Assembly (NCBI GenBank): GCA_018820765.1 | Contig: JAHJNN010000008.1 | Span: 248,001 to 312,000, forward strand | Origin: Gammaproteobacteria bacterium | GTDB lineage: Bacteria > Pseudomonadota > Gammaproteobacteria > Burkholderiales > Thiobacillaceae | Direction of reading: 5' to 3' | DNA: 64,000 nucleotides | Shown here: positions 22,184 through 33,195 of the stretch, in pieces | Numbering within the stretch: position 1 is the first letter of the stretch | How the letters are laid out: each line of letters starts with the position of its first letter | Notes under the pieces: model-generated | Told to the model about the DNA's origin: nothing | The model's database searches: none | The model's input: the letters and a program-made list of their open reading frames with translations, nothing else | Made by a program: the position numbers and the translations under genes

Positions 22184-22390
22184 ATGGAAACGGGTACTGT
22201 TAAGTGGTTCAACGATGCAAAAGGTTTTGGCTTCATCACTCCGGATAACGGCGGCGAAGATCTGTTTGCACACTTCTCTGCAATCAACTCCAGCGGCTTC
22301 AAATCCCTGCAGGAAAACCAGCGCGTCAGCTTCGAAGTGACCACTGGCCCCAAGGGCAAGCAAGCTTCGAACATCCAGGTCGTGTCGTAA
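22184..22390 (+). CDS. cspA: Cold-shock protein CspA family
   Basis: [34 protein letters not shown]. Confidence 0.97.
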   Translation: METGTVKWFNDAKGFGFITPDNGGEDLFAHFSAINSSGFKSLQENQRVSFEVTTGPKGKQASNIQVVS

Positions 22391-22410
22391 TCTTTTCGAC
22401 CTGATGTGAA

Positions 22411-22439
22411 AAAACCCCGGTTCGCCGGGGTTTTTTTAT
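22411..22439 (+). terminator. Intrinsic terminator after csp
   Basis: aaaaaaccccggttcgccggggttttttt. Confidence 0.9.
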
Positions 22440-22464
22440 TTCTGTCTTTCGAGTGTGAACACCC

Positions 22465-23007
22465 ATGGCGCTTAAAGCCACCATCTACAAGGCCGACCTA
22501 CAGATTGCCGACATGGATCGGCATGTCTACGGCGACCACGCGCTGACCATCGCGCGCCATCCCTCCGAAACCGACGAACGCATGATGGCGCGGGTGCTCG
22601 CCTATGCGCTGTACGCCCAGGACGGCATTGCCTTCACCAAGGGACTGTTCGACGTCGACGAGCCGGAAGTGTGGGTGAAGAACCTGGCCGGCGAGATCAC
22701 CCTGTGGATCGACCTCGGCCAGCCCGACGACGCGCGCATCCGCCGCGCCTGCAGCCGCGCCGACCAGGTCGTGGTGCTGTGTTACAGCAGCAGTTGCGAG
22801 GTGTGGTGGAAGCAGATCGCGAGCAAGCTCACGCGGTTTTCCAATCTGACCGTGCTGCAGCTGCCCGCCGACACCAGCCAGGCGCTGGCCGCGCTGGCCG
22901 AACGCAGCATGCGCCTGCAATGCATGGTGCAGGACGGCGAAATCTGGATGAATACGGACACGCAGAGCGTGCCGGTGAAGCTGACTTCGCTTCAAGCAGC
23001 AGCCTGA
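22465..23007 (+). CDS. yaeQ: YaeQ family protein
   Basis: MALKATIYKADLQIADMDRHVYGDHALTIARHPSETDERMMARVLAYALYA. Confidence 0.9.
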   Translation: MALKATIYKADLQIADMDRHVYGDHALTIARHPSETDERMMARVLAYALYAQDGIAFTKGLFDVDEPEVWVKNLAGEITLWIDLGQPDDARIRRACSRADQVVVLCYSSSCEVWWKQIASKLTRFSNLTVLQLPADTSQALAALAERSMRLQCMVQDGEIWMNTDTQSVPVKLTSLQAAA

Positions 23008-23045
23008 AGCCCGCTCGGTCCCGACCGCAATCGGCCCGGCGGGAT

Positions 23046-23120
23046 GTAGGAGGCCCGCCCCCGGGCCGATGATGTGAAGATCGCGACGGTGCGAAATCGC
23101 GGCGAGGGCGCCGCTCTTAC
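23046..23120. repeat. REP/BIME-like unit
   Basis: gtaggaggcccgcccccgggccgatgatg...aaatcgcggcgagggcgccgctcttac. Confidence 0.8.
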
Positions 23121-23172
23121 AAGGACAAGGAAATCGCCCCGGCTACGGGATGACGTGCCCGGCCAGACGGAA

Positions 23173-23727
23173 TCATTTCTCGGGCGGGCAGTTCTTGACG
23201 CACACCGTTTCGCTCATGCGCTGGCCGCCGCAGCCGACAAAGCAGGCGTCGTAGGCGGGCAGGCAGCCGCAATCTTCCTGGCAATTCGATTTCAGCAGCT
23301 GCGCGCGCACGCCCTCGCGCGTCGGCATCGCCGGCTCGCGGTAAGGCGGCGGAAATGACGGCCACGGATCCCACCAGTAGGGGTGGCCGAAGGGATAACT
23401 GTGCAGCCAGTCGAAGCGCAGCTGCATTTCGTAGTGACGCAGGGCCGCGGCGTATTGCCTCAGTTCGAGTTCGTATTGTTTCAGCGCGTCGGCATAGCGC
23501 GCTTCCACCTGCGGTTCGAGGGCGTTCGAACAGGCCTTGAAGCGCGTCTGGCAGGCGGACTGGCACGCAGCTTTTTTGGCCTCGCAGTCCTGCACGCAGG
23601 CACGGCCCTGCGCATCGGCAGGCGGAATCATGCGGACGGTCGTTTGGTATTGCGGCGTGGCGCAGCCCGCCATCACGGCGAACAGGGCCAGCGCGGCAAA
23701 GAAGGGGCTCAGGACAGGCAGGCGCAT
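23173..23727 (-). CDS. Cys-rich lipoprotein, unknown function
   Basis: Lipobox-like FAVMAGC; CVQDCEAKKAACQSACQTRFKAC and CQEDCGCLPAYDACFVGCGG...CVKNC clusters. Confidence 0.6.
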   Translation of the reverse strand: MRLPVLSPFFAALALFAVMAGCATPQYQTTVRMIPPADAQGRACVQDCEAKKAACQSACQTRFKACSNALEPQVEARYADALKQYELELRQYAAALRHYEMQLRFDWLHSYPFGHPYWWDPWPSFPPPYREPAMPTREGVRAQLLKSNCQEDCGCLPAYDACFVGCGGQRMSETVCVKNCPPEK

Positions 23728-23812
23728 CGGGCAATCCATACAAGGCATACGCTTCCTTGCAGCATAGGCCGTTTTGCGGATTACAGCGGGGCGAGAAAGC
23801 GCCCGCATGCGT

Positions 23813-23880
23813 GTCATTCCGGCGCACGCCGGAATCCAGTCAAATCAAGAAGCTGGACCCCGGCGTACGCCGGGGTGACG
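23813..23880. repeat. Dispersed inverted repeat
   Basis: gtcattccggcgcacgccggaatccag...ctggaccccggcgtacgccggggtgac. Confidence 0.75.
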
Positions 23881-23899
23881 GGCGTTTGGTGGCATGCCG

Positions 23900-24763
23900 T
23901 CAAGGCGGCGTCGGGGCGAGAAAGCGTCCTTCGAGTTCCTGTAGATTGAGTTCCTGCAGGATCTGCTGCAGGCGTTCGCGCGCGTTGCGGCGCGGCGTAT
24001 CGGTGCGGGTGGCGACGATGAGCTCGTTCTTCAGCGAATGCTCCCAGCCGACCAGTTCGGTGACGGTGACCTGGTAGCCGTGCGATTCCAGCTGCAGGCA
24101 GCGCAGCACGTTGGTGAGCTGGCTGCCGAATTCGCGGGTGTGGATGGGGTGGCGCCAGATTTCCGACAGCGGCGTTTTGCCGAAGGATTCGTTCTTGTGC
24201 TTGCGCAGCACCGCGGCCACTTCGGCCTGGCAGCACGGCACCAGCACGATGTGGCGGGCCGCTTTGGCGAGCGCGAACTGGATGGCGTCGTCGGTCGCGG
24301 TGTTGCAGGCGTGCAGCGCGGTGACGATGTCGATGGTGGCGGGCAGCTGTTCCGAGCCGATCGACTCGGCCACCGTCACGTTGAGGAAGGACATGCGCGG
24401 AAAGTCCAGCCGCGCCGCCAGTTCGCGTGATTTCTCCACCAGGTCGTCGCGCGTCTCGATGCCGTAGATGTGACTGCCGGCGCGGGTTTTCAGATACAGG
24501 TCATACAGGATGAAGCCCAGGTAGGACTTGCCGGCACCGTGATCGGCCAGCGTCAGTGTGTCCTGCCGGCCCAGCACCTCGCCGAGCAGCGGCTCGATGA
24601 ACTGGCACAGGTGATAGACCTGCTTCAGCTTGCGGCGGCTGTCCTGGTTGAGCTTGCCGTCGCGCGTCAGGATGTGCAGTTCCTTCAGCAGTTCGATCGA
24701 CTGGCCGGGGCGCAGCACCTCGGCCAGCGGGTCGGTAAAGGTGGTTTTGGTTTTCGGCTTCAT
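23900..24763 (-). CDS. SAM-dependent methyltransferase-like protein
   Basis: [21 protein letters not shown] and [23 protein letters not shown] motifs. Confidence 0.75.
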   Translation of the reverse strand: MKPKTKTTFTDPLAEVLRPGQSIELLKELHILTRDGKLNQDSRRKLKQVYHLCQFIEPLLGEVLGRQDTLTLADHGAGKSYLGFILYDLYLKTRAGSHIYGIETRDDLVEKSRELAARLDFPRMSFLNVTVAESIGSEQLPATIDIVTALHACNTATDDAIQFALAKAARHIVLVPCCQAEVAAVLRKHKNESFGKTPLSEIWRHPIHTREFGSQLTNVLRCLQLESHGYQVTVTELVGWEHSLKNELIVATRTDTPRRNARERLQQILQELNLQELEGRFLAPTPP

Positions 24764-25584
24764 GCGTCGCCGAGCAGGCGCACCTCGCGCTGCGGAAAGG
24801 GGATCTGGATGCCGCGTTCGCGGAAGGTTTCCAGCACCGCCTGGGTGATGTCGCTCGACGCCGTATTGAAGTCGGCCACCGCCGTCCATGGGCGGATGGC
24901 GATGTTGACGCCGGAGTCGGCCAGCGTCAGCACGCGGATCACCGGCTCGGGCGCCTGCAGGATTTTCGGGTGGGCGGCGAGCAGCTCGCGGATCGCCGCC
25001 AGCGCCTGCCGGATGTCGGTGTCGTAGGCCACGCCGACCACCACGTCGAGCTGGCGCAGCGCGCCGAAGTTGTGCAGGATTTCGCCGACGATCTTGCGGT
25101 TGGGGATGACGATGCGCGAGCGGTCGGGATGGCTCAGAACGGTATTGAACAGCTTGATGTCCTCGACCGCGCCTTCCTCGCCGGCGATGGAAATGTATTC
25201 GCCCACCTGAAACGGCCGGGTGAAGATGATCGTCAGCCCCGCCGCCAGGTTACCCAGCACGCCCTGCATCGCCAGCGCGATGCCGGCGCCCGCCACCCCC
25301 AGTCCGGCCAGCAGAGGAAGCAGCTGCACGCCCAGATTCTGCAGCGCCATGATGAGGAACAGACCCAGCACCAGGATGCGAACGATGCGCACCAGCAGCT
25401 GGCGCAGGGTTTCGTCGAGTCCCATCTTCACCAGCATCGAGTCGGCCAGGCGGCCCACCCAGCGCCCGACGAAATAGCCGGTCACCAGGATCAGCAGCGC
25501 CACCACCAGCTTGGGGCCGAACTGGATGGCGAGGTCGATTGCGGTGCGTTGGGCGTGTTCCAGCGTTTGCAGTTGTTCGTCCAT
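24760..25584 (-). CDS. MscS-family mechanosensitive ion channel
   Basis: [58 protein letters not shown]. Confidence 0.94.
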   Translation of the reverse strand: MDEQLQTLEHAQRTAIDLAIQFGPKLVVALLILVTGYFVGRWVGRLADSMLVKMGLDETLRQLLVRIVRILVLGLFLIMALQNLGVQLLPLLAGLGVAGAGIALAMQGVLGNLAAGLTIIFTRPFQVGEYISIAGEEGAVEDIKLFNTVLSHPDRSRIVIPNRKIVGEILHNFGALRQLDVVVGVAYDTDIRQALAAIRELLAAHPKILQAPEPVIRVLTLADSGVNIAIRPWTAVADFNTASSDITQAVLETFRERGIQIPFPQREVRLLGDA

Positions 25585-25683
25585 GGCGGGGGGAAAGGCG
25601 GGGGGAAGGCCGAAGGGTATCAAAACGCCGGGCAGGGAAGAACCGATCCGTATAATGCCGTCTTGCTGAAAGGGTTTTTTATC

Positions 25684-26433
25684 GTGTCCGTCATCGTCAA
25701 CATCTCCTGTTACAAGTTCGTCACTCTCACCGACCGCGAGGCGCTCAAGGCCGACCTCACCGCGTGCTGCGTGGATCTCGGCCTCAAAGGCACCGTCCTG
25801 CTCGCACCGGAGGGCATCAACGTGTTCCTCGCCGGGTCGCGCACGGCGATCGACGCCATCGTCGCCCATTTGCGGGCCGATCCGCGCTTCGCCGATCTGG
25901 CGCCCAAGGAGAGCCTCTCCGCCGAGCCGCCGTTCAAGCGGATGCGGGTGCGGCTGAAGAAGGAAATCATCACCATGAAGCACCCGCTGATCCGCCCGGA
26001 AGCGGGACGCGCGCCGTCGGTGGCCGCCGTCACGCTGAAGCAGTGGCTGGATCGCGGGGTGGACGACGAAGGCCGCCCGGTGGTGATGCTGGATACGCGC
26101 AACGACTACGAAGTGGCCGCCGGCACCTTCGACAACGCAGTCGATTACGACATCGGCGTATTCAGCGAATTTCCGCCGCGTCTGGCCGGGAACCTGGGCG
26201 ACTTCGCCGGCAAGACCGTGGTGTCGTTCTGCACCGGCGGCATCCGCTGCGAAAAAGCCGCGATCCACATGCAGGCCATCGGCATCGATCGGGTGTATCA
26301 GCTCGAAGGCGGCATCCTCAAGTACTTCGAGGAAGTCGGCGGCGCGCACTATCGCGGCGACTGCTTCGTGTTCGACGAGCGCGAGGCGGTGAGCGCGGAT
26401 CTGCAGCCGGCGTCCGGGCGCCTGCACCGCTGA
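25684..26433 (+). CDS. trhO: Rhodanese-like tRNA hydroxylase/sulfurtransferase (TrhO/YceA-like), GTG start
   Basis: [43 protein letters not shown] active-site loop. Confidence 0.88.
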   Translation: MSVIVNISCYKFVTLTDREALKADLTACCVDLGLKGTVLLAPEGINVFLAGSRTAIDAIVAHLRADPRFADLAPKESLSAEPPFKRMRVRLKKEIITMKHPLIRPEAGRAPSVAAVTLKQWLDRGVDDEGRPVVMLDTRNDYEVAAGTFDNAVDYDIGVFSEFPPRLAGNLGDFAGKTVVSFCTGGIRCEKAAIHMQAIGIDRVYQLEGGILKYFEEVGGAHYRGDCFVFDEREAVSADLQPASGRLHR

Positions 26434-26452
26434 ACCGGGCGAACAGGGCGCC

Positions 26453-27175
26453 ATGAGCGAAATCGCTGCGATCCTGTTCTTCACCATTGCCGCCGGTGCC
26501 TGCATTCCGCTGGGCGGCTTCGTCGCCAGCTTCGAGCATATCCATTCGCGCTGGATGGAACAGGAACTGCGGCATTTCGTCATCGCGCTCGGCGGCGGCA
26601 TCCTGCTCGGCGCGGTCTCGATCGTGCTGGTGCCGGAAGGCATTGCGAGCATGAATGGTTCGATGCTCGCCATTCCCCTCGTTCTGGGTGGCGGCTTGAC
26701 GTTTTTCGTGGTCGAGCGCGTACTCGGTCTGCGCCGGCATGGGGCGCCGCAGCTCATGGGCATGCTGCTCGACTATGTGCCCGAGGCCATCGCGCTGGGT
26801 GGCTTGATCGCGCTGGGCTCGCCCGCCGCTGCGCTGCTGGCGCTGCTGATCGGCCTGCAGAATCTTCCAGAGGGCTTCAACGCCTTCCGCGAACTGCATG
26901 CGATGGGGCAGCATAGCGCGCGCCGTACGCTGCTGATCATGTGGTCGCTGGTGACGATTGGCCCGGTCGCCGGCCTCGGCGGGTATTTCCTGCTGGCTGA
27001 TTATCCCGCCGTACTGGGCGCCATGATGCTGTTCGCCTCAGGCGGCATCCTCTATCTCATCTTCCAGGACATCGCGCCGCAGTCGCGCCTGAACCGCCAC
27101 TGGGCGCCGCCGCTCGGCGCGGTGGTCGGCTTCAGCGTGGCGCTGTTCGGCGACATGGTGATGCGGGGCAGCTGA
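26453..27175 (+). CDS. ZIP-family metal transporter
   Basis: TM-rich; DYVPEAIALGG and LQNLPEGFNAFREL ZIP motifs. Confidence 0.87.
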   Translation: MSEIAAILFFTIAAGACIPLGGFVASFEHIHSRWMEQELRHFVIALGGGILLGAVSIVLVPEGIASMNGSMLAIPLVLGGGLTFFVVERVLGLRRHGAPQLMGMLLDYVPEAIALGGLIALGSPAAALLALLIGLQNLPEGFNAFRELHAMGQHSARRTLLIMWSLVTIGPVAGLGGYFLLADYPAVLGAMMLFASGGILYLIFQDIAPQSRLNRHWAPPLGAVVGFSVALFGDMVMRGS

Positions 27176-27294
27176 ACAGGCCTGACTTGCCGCTCGGCAC
27201 GTCTTCACGAAGCGGGGCGAGCACGATTTTCCCGCAGCGCTCCAGTAGGGAATTCCAATCCCGTTTGTCGTTGCCCGGTTCCAAAAAATCGGAA

Positions 27295-27313
27295 GTGTCA
27301 CCAAACCGTAACA
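27295..27313 (+). promoter_or_regulatory. Putative Pho box upstream of pstS
   Basis: TGTCACC-AAAC-CGTAACA, two 7-mers with 4-nt spacer, ~105 bp upstream of pstS ATG. Confidence 0.5.
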
Positions 27314-27418
27314 CTCAATCCCTATCGTAACGATCGCTGAACGACGGAAGTGCGTCGTTCGCGCAGTTCGCATTTGAGACAAGCCTCAGCTCTCGTTACT
27401 TCATTGGAGATTAAGCAT

Positions 27419-28402
27419 ATGGTTCAGAACAAAATTGTCGCCGCGCTCGGATTCCTGGCCTGCTCGCTGGTCAGCCACGGCGCGCTTGCCCAGGCCGTCA
27501 AGGTCGATCCCGCGCTGCCGTCATATGAGAAGGCCAGTGGCGTGTCCGGCAACTTCACCAGCGTCGGTTCCGACACCCTCAACAACCTGATGACGCTGTG
27601 GGCCGAGTCCTACAAGCGCCTTTACCCCAACGTCAACATCCAGATCCAGGGCGCCGGTTCCTCCACCGCGCCGCCCGCGCTGATCCAGGGCGCCTCCAAC
27701 TTCGGCCCCATGAGCCGGATGATGAAAGACGAGGAAATCGTCGCCTTCGAGAAGAAGCATGGCTACAAGCCCACCCCTGTGCCGGTGGCGATCGATGCCC
27801 TGGCCGTGTACGTCAACAAGGACAACCCGGTTCCCGGTCTGTCCATCCCCCAGGTCGACGCCATCTTCTCCTCGACCCGCAAGTGCGGCGGCGCCAATGA
27901 ATTCGGCAAGTGGGGCGACGTGGGCATGACCGGCGACTGGGCCAACCGCCCGATCGCCCTGTACGGCCGCAACTCCGTGTCCGGCACCTACGGCTACTTC
28001 AAGGGCCACGCTCTGTGCAAGGGCGACTTCTCCAAGCGCGTCGCCGAGCAGCCGGGTTCCGCCTCCGTGGTGCAGAGCGTGAGCGGCCAGATCGGCGCCA
28101 TCGGCTACTCCGGCATCGGTTACCGGACTTCCGGCGTGCGTCCCGTGGCCCTGGCCAAGAAGGATGGTCAGCCTTTCGTGGAAGCGAACGCCGAGAACGC
28201 GCTCAACAAGACCTACCCGCTGTCGCGCGTGCTTTACGTCTACGTGAACAAGCGCCCGAACCAGCCGCTGCAGCCTCTGGAGCGCGAGTTCTTCAAGATG
28301 GTGCTGTCCAAGCAGGGCCAGGAAGTGGTCGTCAAGGACGGCTTCGTGCCGATGCCTGCAGGCATGGTCAACAAGGCCCTGAGCGACCTGGGAATCAACT
28401 GA
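27419..28402 (+). CDS. pstS: Phosphate ABC transporter substrate-binding protein
   Basis: [60 protein letters not shown]. Confidence 0.93.
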   Translation: MVQNKIVAALGFLACSLVSHGALAQAVKVDPALPSYEKASGVSGNFTSVGSDTLNNLMTLWAESYKRLYPNVNIQIQGAGSSTAPPALIQGASNFGPMSRMMKDEEIVAFEKKHGYKPTPVPVAIDALAVYVNKDNPVPGLSIPQVDAIFSSTRKCGGANEFGKWGDVGMTGDWANRPIALYGRNSVSGTYGYFKGHALCKGDFSKRVAEQPGSASVVQSVSGQIGAIGYSGIGYRTSGVRPVALAKKDGQPFVEANAENALNKTYPLSRVLYVYVNKRPNQPLQPLEREFFKMVLSKQGQEVVVKDGFVPMPAGMVNKALSDLGIN

Positions 28403-28472
28403 TCCCGCATGCAACCCTGCCGCCGCGCGCCCCGGCAGGGGCGCGCGCGGACAACGAGAATGGAGTGAAAAC

Positions 28473-29096
28473 ATGTTGAATACCCTGCAGCGAAAATCGG
28501 TCGTCGCGCTGTCTGTCCTGTTCGCCCTGGGCGCTCTGGGCGGTTGCGCCACCCACCAGACCCCGACCAACAGCAAGGCTGCAACGCCCGCCGCAATGAC
28601 CGAAAGCGCCCCGGCCGCGGCGAAAGCCGAAGCCCCGGCGCAGACGCAAACGTATTTCATGGTGTACCACGAGAATGGCCGCATCTACGCCATGACCGAC
28701 CCCAAGATCTACACCAGCTTCCTGAATACCGATGAAGTGCCGCTGACCCGGACCCGCATCGGTGCCGGACCCGAGGGTGAAACCGTGATCTTCGGAATCA
28801 CCAAGGCGGACGGCAAGCATCTGGACAAGCCCACCGCCGCCGAGGACATCTTCGACGGCCGCACCCAGGATGTCGGTGCCTTCTACGGTGAAGTGCTGCG
28901 CAATGGCCGCTTCCATGTCTTCGGTGAATGGAAGGACTTCCAGGACTATCTGGCCCACAAGGAAATCACCTTCACCTACACCGAGATCGGCACCGGTCCC
29001 AAAGGCGAAACCGTGATCTACGCCTTGAACAGCGTGACCAAGAAAAAGGGGCGCCCCGTCGCCCTGGTCGAGCAGTTCAACGCGCTGCACAAGTAA
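28473..29096 (+). CDS. Lipoprotein of unknown function in pst operon
   Basis: FALGALGGCATH lipobox; duplicated GPEGETVIFGITK / GPKGETVIYALNS segments. Confidence 0.65.
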   Translation: MLNTLQRKSVVALSVLFALGALGGCATHQTPTNSKAATPAAMTESAPAAAKAEAPAQTQTYFMVYHENGRIYAMTDPKIYTSFLNTDEVPLTRTRIGAGPEGETVIFGITKADGKHLDKPTAAEDIFDGRTQDVGAFYGEVLRNGRFHVFGEWKDFQDYLAHKEITFTYTEIGTGPKGETVIYALNSVTKKKGRPVALVEQFNALHK

Positions 29097-29126
29097 AAAA
29101 ACAATCCGGCCGAATGGCTGAAAACT

Positions 29127-29160
29127 GGGCCGAACCTGTACCGGGTTCGGCCCCCTTTTT
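29127..29160 (+). terminator. Intrinsic terminator/attenuator inside pst operon
   Basis: gggccgaacctgtaccgggttcggcccccttttt. Confidence 0.75.
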
Positions 29161-29205
29161 GCAAGGTTTATGCGCCTGGCGCACGCATGGATGACGTGGT
29201 GAATC

Positions 29206-31485
29206 ATGGAAAAGATTGAATCCAGCATTACCTCCGCGGGGGGCTTCACCGGCCGCCGGATGGCGAAGGACAGGCTGTTCAAGTACGTCATGATCTTTGG
29301 CGGCCTGAGCGTGATCATCGCGATCAGCACGATCTTTTTCTATCTCGCCGGCGTGGTGTCGCCGCTGTTCATGCCCTCCCACATGGACGAGCTGAAACCC
29401 CTGGCCGTGCCTTCGCTCGCGAATCAGTCGACGGTTCACCTCGCGATGGAGGAGCAGGTCGAGATCGGGGTTCGCATTGCCGACCAGGGCGATGTCACGT
29501 TCTTCAGTCTTCTCGACGGCAAGCCGTCGCTCCAGGAGCAGGTTCCCCTGCCGGAATCGGTCCGGGCTACCAGTTTTGCGGCAGGTGATCTGCGCAAGCG
29601 GGCCATGGCCTTCGGTCTTGCCGACGGGCGACTGCTGCTGCTGAAGGACGATTACAAGGTGACGTTCACCCAGGATCCGAAGGATCCGACCAAGGATATT
29701 CGCAGCATTGCGCCAGGCCTGGTTTACCCGCTGGGCACGGATGCCCTGGTGGTGGACGATGCCGGCCAGCCGCTCAAGCGCCTGGCCATCCAGCATGACG
29801 AAGAGGGCACCACTGCGGTCGCGCAGACCGGGGACGATCGCCTGCTGCTGGCCTACTTCACCAGCGAGAGCGATTTCGCCGGCGAATCGGTCACCACCGA
29901 GCGTGCGGCTGTCCATGAATTGCCCCGGCTCAAGGGCGAGATCGACCAGATCCTGCTGGAGGTCAAGCAACGCGATCTCTACGTGGTGCACGGCGGCCGT
30001 TTCGTCAGCCATTTCGACGTCCAGAACAAGGATGAACCGAGCCTGAAGCAGACCGTAGCGGTCGTGCCGGAAGGCGAACGCGTCACCGCGGCCGCATTGC
30101 TGTCGGGAGGGTTCTCCCTCGTTCTCGGCACCGACAAGGGGCATCTGGTCCAGTGGTTCCAGGTGCGGGATGCAAACAACAAGAACACGCTCACCCGAAT
30201 TCGCGAATTCAAGCCGATGGACGGGCCGATCGCCCTGGTCGCTCCGGAGCATGCCCGCAAGGGCTTCGTGGCGGCCGACGACAAGGGGGGCGTGAACCTC
30301 TATTACGCCACGTCCGAGCGCCTGCTGGTCGAGCGCGCCACCGGTGCCGCGCCGGCGCGGCTGGCGGCCTTCGCCCCACGTGCGAATGCCGTGCTGCTGG
30401 AAACGACCCAGGGCGAAATTCGTTCGGCCCATATCGAGAACGAATATCCGGAAATCTCCTTCGGCTCGCTGTGGGGCAAGGTCTGGTACGAAAGCTATGA
30501 GCAGCCGGATTACATCTGGCAGTCCGCTGCAGCCAACTCGGATTTCGAGCCGAAATTCAGCGTTGCGCCGCTGACTTTCGGCACCTTGAAAGCGGCCTTT
30601 TACGCGATGATGGTGGCGGTTCCGCTGGCGGTGCTGGGGGCGATTTTCGCGGCCTATTTCATGTCGCCGAAGATGCGCAGCGTGGTCAAGCCGTCGATCG
30701 AGATCATGGAGGCCTTGCCGACCGTGATTCTGGGTTTTCTGGCCGGTTTGTGGCTGGCACCCTTCGTCGACAACAATCTCGCTGGCACGCTGCTGGCGAT
30801 ATTCCTGTTGCCGTTCAGCTTCGTGATCACGGCGTGGGTTTGGCATCGGCTTCCCGGCCAATTGATCAAGAACCTGGGGCCAGGGTGGGAGGCCGCCCTG
30901 CTGGTCCCCGTCATCATCCTGGTGATATGGGGTGCGGTCTCGCTGGGCCATCCGGTCGAAGCGGCATTCTTCAACGGCGACATGCCGCGCTGGGTGAGCA
31001 ACGAACTGGGCTGGTCCTATGAGCAGCGCAACTCCCTGGTAGTCGGCATCGCCATGGGCTTTGCGGCCATCCCCATCATCTTTTCCATCGCCGAGGATGC
31101 GATATTTTCCGTGCCCAGGCACCTGACCAGCGGCTCCCTGGCGCTCGGTGCGACCACCTGGCAGACCTTGTTCAACGTGGTGCTGCTGACTGCCAGTCCC
31201 GGCATTTTCTCCGCCATCATGGTCGGCTTTGGCCGTGCCATCGGCGAAACCATGATCGTGCTGATGGCCACGGGCAACACCGCGGTGATGGATATGTCCA
31301 TCTTCACCGGCTTCCGCACCCTGTCGGCCAACATCGGCGTGGAAATGCCCGAGGCGGCGGTCGGTTCGACGCATTATCTGCTGCTCTTCTTCTCCGCTCT
31401 GGTGCTGTTCATCTTCACCTTCTTCATCAACACCCTGGCTGAGCTGGTGCGCCAGCGCCTGCGCGAAAAGTACAGCTCTCTCTAA
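29206..31485 (+). CDS. pstC: Phosphate ABC transporter permease, long form
   Basis: 759 aa; large N-terminal periplasmic region then permease core (EIMEALPTVILGFLAG...; [18 protein letters not shown]). Confidence 0.9.
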   Translation: MEKIESSITSAGGFTGRRMAKDRLFKYVMIFGGLSVIIAISTIFFYLAGVVSPLFMPSHMDELKPLAVPSLANQSTVHLAMEEQVEIGVRIADQGDVTFFSLLDGKPSLQEQVPLPESVRATSFAAGDLRKRAMAFGLADGRLLLLKDDYKVTFTQDPKDPTKDIRSIAPGLVYPLGTDALVVDDAGQPLKRLAIQHDEEGTTAVAQTGDDRLLLAYFTSESDFAGESVTTERAAVHELPRLKGEIDQILLEVKQRDLYVVHGGRFVSHFDVQNKDEPSLKQTVAVVPEGERVTAAALLSGGFSLVLGTDKGHLVQWFQVRDANNKNTLTRIREFKPMDGPIALVAPEHARKGFVAADDKGGVNLYYATSERLLVERATGAAPARLAAFAPRANAVLLETTQGEIRSAHIENEYPEISFGSLWGKVWYESYEQPDYIWQSAAANSDFEPKFSVAPLTFGTLKAAFYAMMVAVPLAVLGAIFAAYFMSPKMRSVVKPSIEIMEALPTVILGFLAGLWLAPFVDNNLAGTLLAIFLLPFSFVITAWVWHRLPGQLIKNLGPGWEAALLVPVIILVIWGAVSLGHPVEAAFFNGDMPRWVSNELGWSYEQRNSLVVGIAMGFAAIPIIFSIAEDAIFSVPRHLTSGSLALGATTWQTLFNVVLLTASPGIFSAIMVGFGRAIGETMIVLMATGNTAVMDMSIFTGFRTLSANIGVEMPEAAVGSTHYLLLFFSALVLFIFTFFINTLAELVRQRLREKYSSL

Positions 31486-31496
31486 GGAATCAAGCG

Positions 31497-33152
31497 ATGC
31501 GTGACTGGTTCAAGGGCGGCGAGCCCTGGATTTGGATGACGGCCGGGGCGGTAGCCTTATCCCTGGTGTCGGTGTATGCCGTGTTGTGGATGACAGCGGC
31601 CCAGGGCCTGGGGCACTGGTGGCCGAAACCGTTGGTGGAAACCACGCTCACGGAGGCCGACGGCTCCGTCAAGCGCCTGATCGGGGAGTTGCGCGACAAG
31701 GAGGAAATTTCCCTGCACCGGCTGCGGGAGTCCGGCTACGACATCAAGAGTGACGACCAGTTCACCAGCCGCTACCTCGTCAAGCAGGGCAACCGGGATG
31801 TCTACGGGGTCGACTTCAAATGGGTCCCCACGCCCTTGCTGGGGGAGTTCCAATACCCGCGGGACGTGATTTCCATCGAACGTCATGAATGGGGCAGCTT
31901 TTTTGGCCACCTGAAGGCAGTCAAGGAAAACGGACAGGTGGTCGCCGAGGGCAACGCCGCGTGGCCCGAACTGGAAAAGCGACTGGCACGTTCAAACAAG
32001 CTGTTCGACGAAATCCTGAGTATCGAAAAACATGACATCGGCAAGGTCAACTACAACCTCGAGCGTCTGCGCCTGAAGCAGCGCAAGCTCGAATTGCAGG
32101 GCGGGCTGACCGAGGCGGCCCAGGCTGAGATCGACCAGGAACGGCAAATTCACGAGACCGAGTTCGCCAGGCTGCAGGCCCGGCTGGACGGACTGCGGGC
32201 GCAGAACGCCCGCGACAGCCTGACCGCCGAGATCCAGGATGGCCAGGTGATCGAGATTCCGTTCGGCAAGATCGCCGACGTGATCAAACCGAATGACATG
32301 AGCGTCGTGCAGAAGATCAGCCACTATCTGCAAAAGCTGTCTGAGTTCATTGTCGACGATCCGCGCGAGGCGAATACCGAGGGCGGCATCTTTCCGGCCA
32401 TCTTCGGCACGGTGATGATGGTGCTCCTGATGTCGGCCATGGTGACGCCGCTCGGCATCATGGCGGCGGTCTACATGCGCGAATATGCCAAGCAGGGACC
32501 GCTGATCCAGATTATCCGCATTTCGGTCAACAATCTCGCGGGGGTACCGTCCATCGTTTACGGCGTGTTCGGCCTGGGTTTCTTCGTCTATTTCCTGGGC
32601 GGCAACATCGACGCGCTGTTCTTCCCCGAGGCACATCCCGCCCCGGTCTTCGGCAGCCCGGGCATCCTCTGGTCCTCGCTGACGCTGGCGCTGCTGACGT
32701 TGCCGGTTGTCATCGTGGCGACCGAGGAAGGCTTGTCGCGGGTGCCGCGTTCGATTCGCGAGGGCAGCCTGGCGCTGGGCGCGACCAAGGCAGAAACCCT
32801 GTGGCGCACCGTCCTGCCCATCGCCAGCCCGGCGATGATGACCGGCCTGATCCTGGCGGTTGCCCGCGCCGCCGGCGAGGTTGCGCCGCTGATGCTGGTG
32901 GGCGTGGTGAAGCTGGCGCCGAGCCTGCCGCTGGACGGCAACTTTCCGTTCCTGCACCTGGAGCGCAAGTTCATGCACCTGGGCTTCCACATCTATGACG
33001 TCGGCTTCCAGAGCCCCAACGTCGAAGCGGCTCGCCCCCTGGTTTTTGCCACCTCGCTATTGCTGGTGATCATCATCATCGTGCTCAACATGTTCGCGAT
33101 CCGTCTGCGCAACCGTCTGCGCGAGAGAATGCGCGGCCTGGAAAGCGTCTGA
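31497..33152 (+). CDS. pstA: Phosphate ABC transporter permease, long form
   Basis: 551 aa; N-terminal extension with coiled-coil; permease core [41 protein letters not shown]. Confidence 0.9.
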   Translation: MRDWFKGGEPWIWMTAGAVALSLVSVYAVLWMTAAQGLGHWWPKPLVETTLTEADGSVKRLIGELRDKEEISLHRLRESGYDIKSDDQFTSRYLVKQGNRDVYGVDFKWVPTPLLGEFQYPRDVISIERHEWGSFFGHLKAVKENGQVVAEGNAAWPELEKRLARSNKLFDEILSIEKHDIGKVNYNLERLRLKQRKLELQGGLTEAAQAEIDQERQIHETEFARLQARLDGLRAQNARDSLTAEIQDGQVIEIPFGKIADVIKPNDMSVVQKISHYLQKLSEFIVDDPREANTEGGIFPAIFGTVMMVLLMSAMVTPLGIMAAVYMREYAKQGPLIQIIRISVNNLAGVPSIVYGVFGLGFFVYFLGGNIDALFFPEAHPAPVFGSPGILWSSLTLALLTLPVVIVATEEGLSRVPRSIREGSLALGATKAETLWRTVLPIASPAMMTGLILAVARAAGEVAPLMLVGVVKLAPSLPLDGNFPFLHLERKFMHLGFHIYDVGFQSPNVEAARPLVFATSLLLVIIIIVLNMFAIRLRNRLRERMRGLESV

Positions 33153-33195
33153 TCTCCTGCGAACCCAAACAACGATAGACCCGAAGGACATTCAA

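Noticed and set aside
29077-31374. 765-aa minus-strand ORF opposite pstC
   Set aside because: Antisense shadow ORF; pstC reading is convincing
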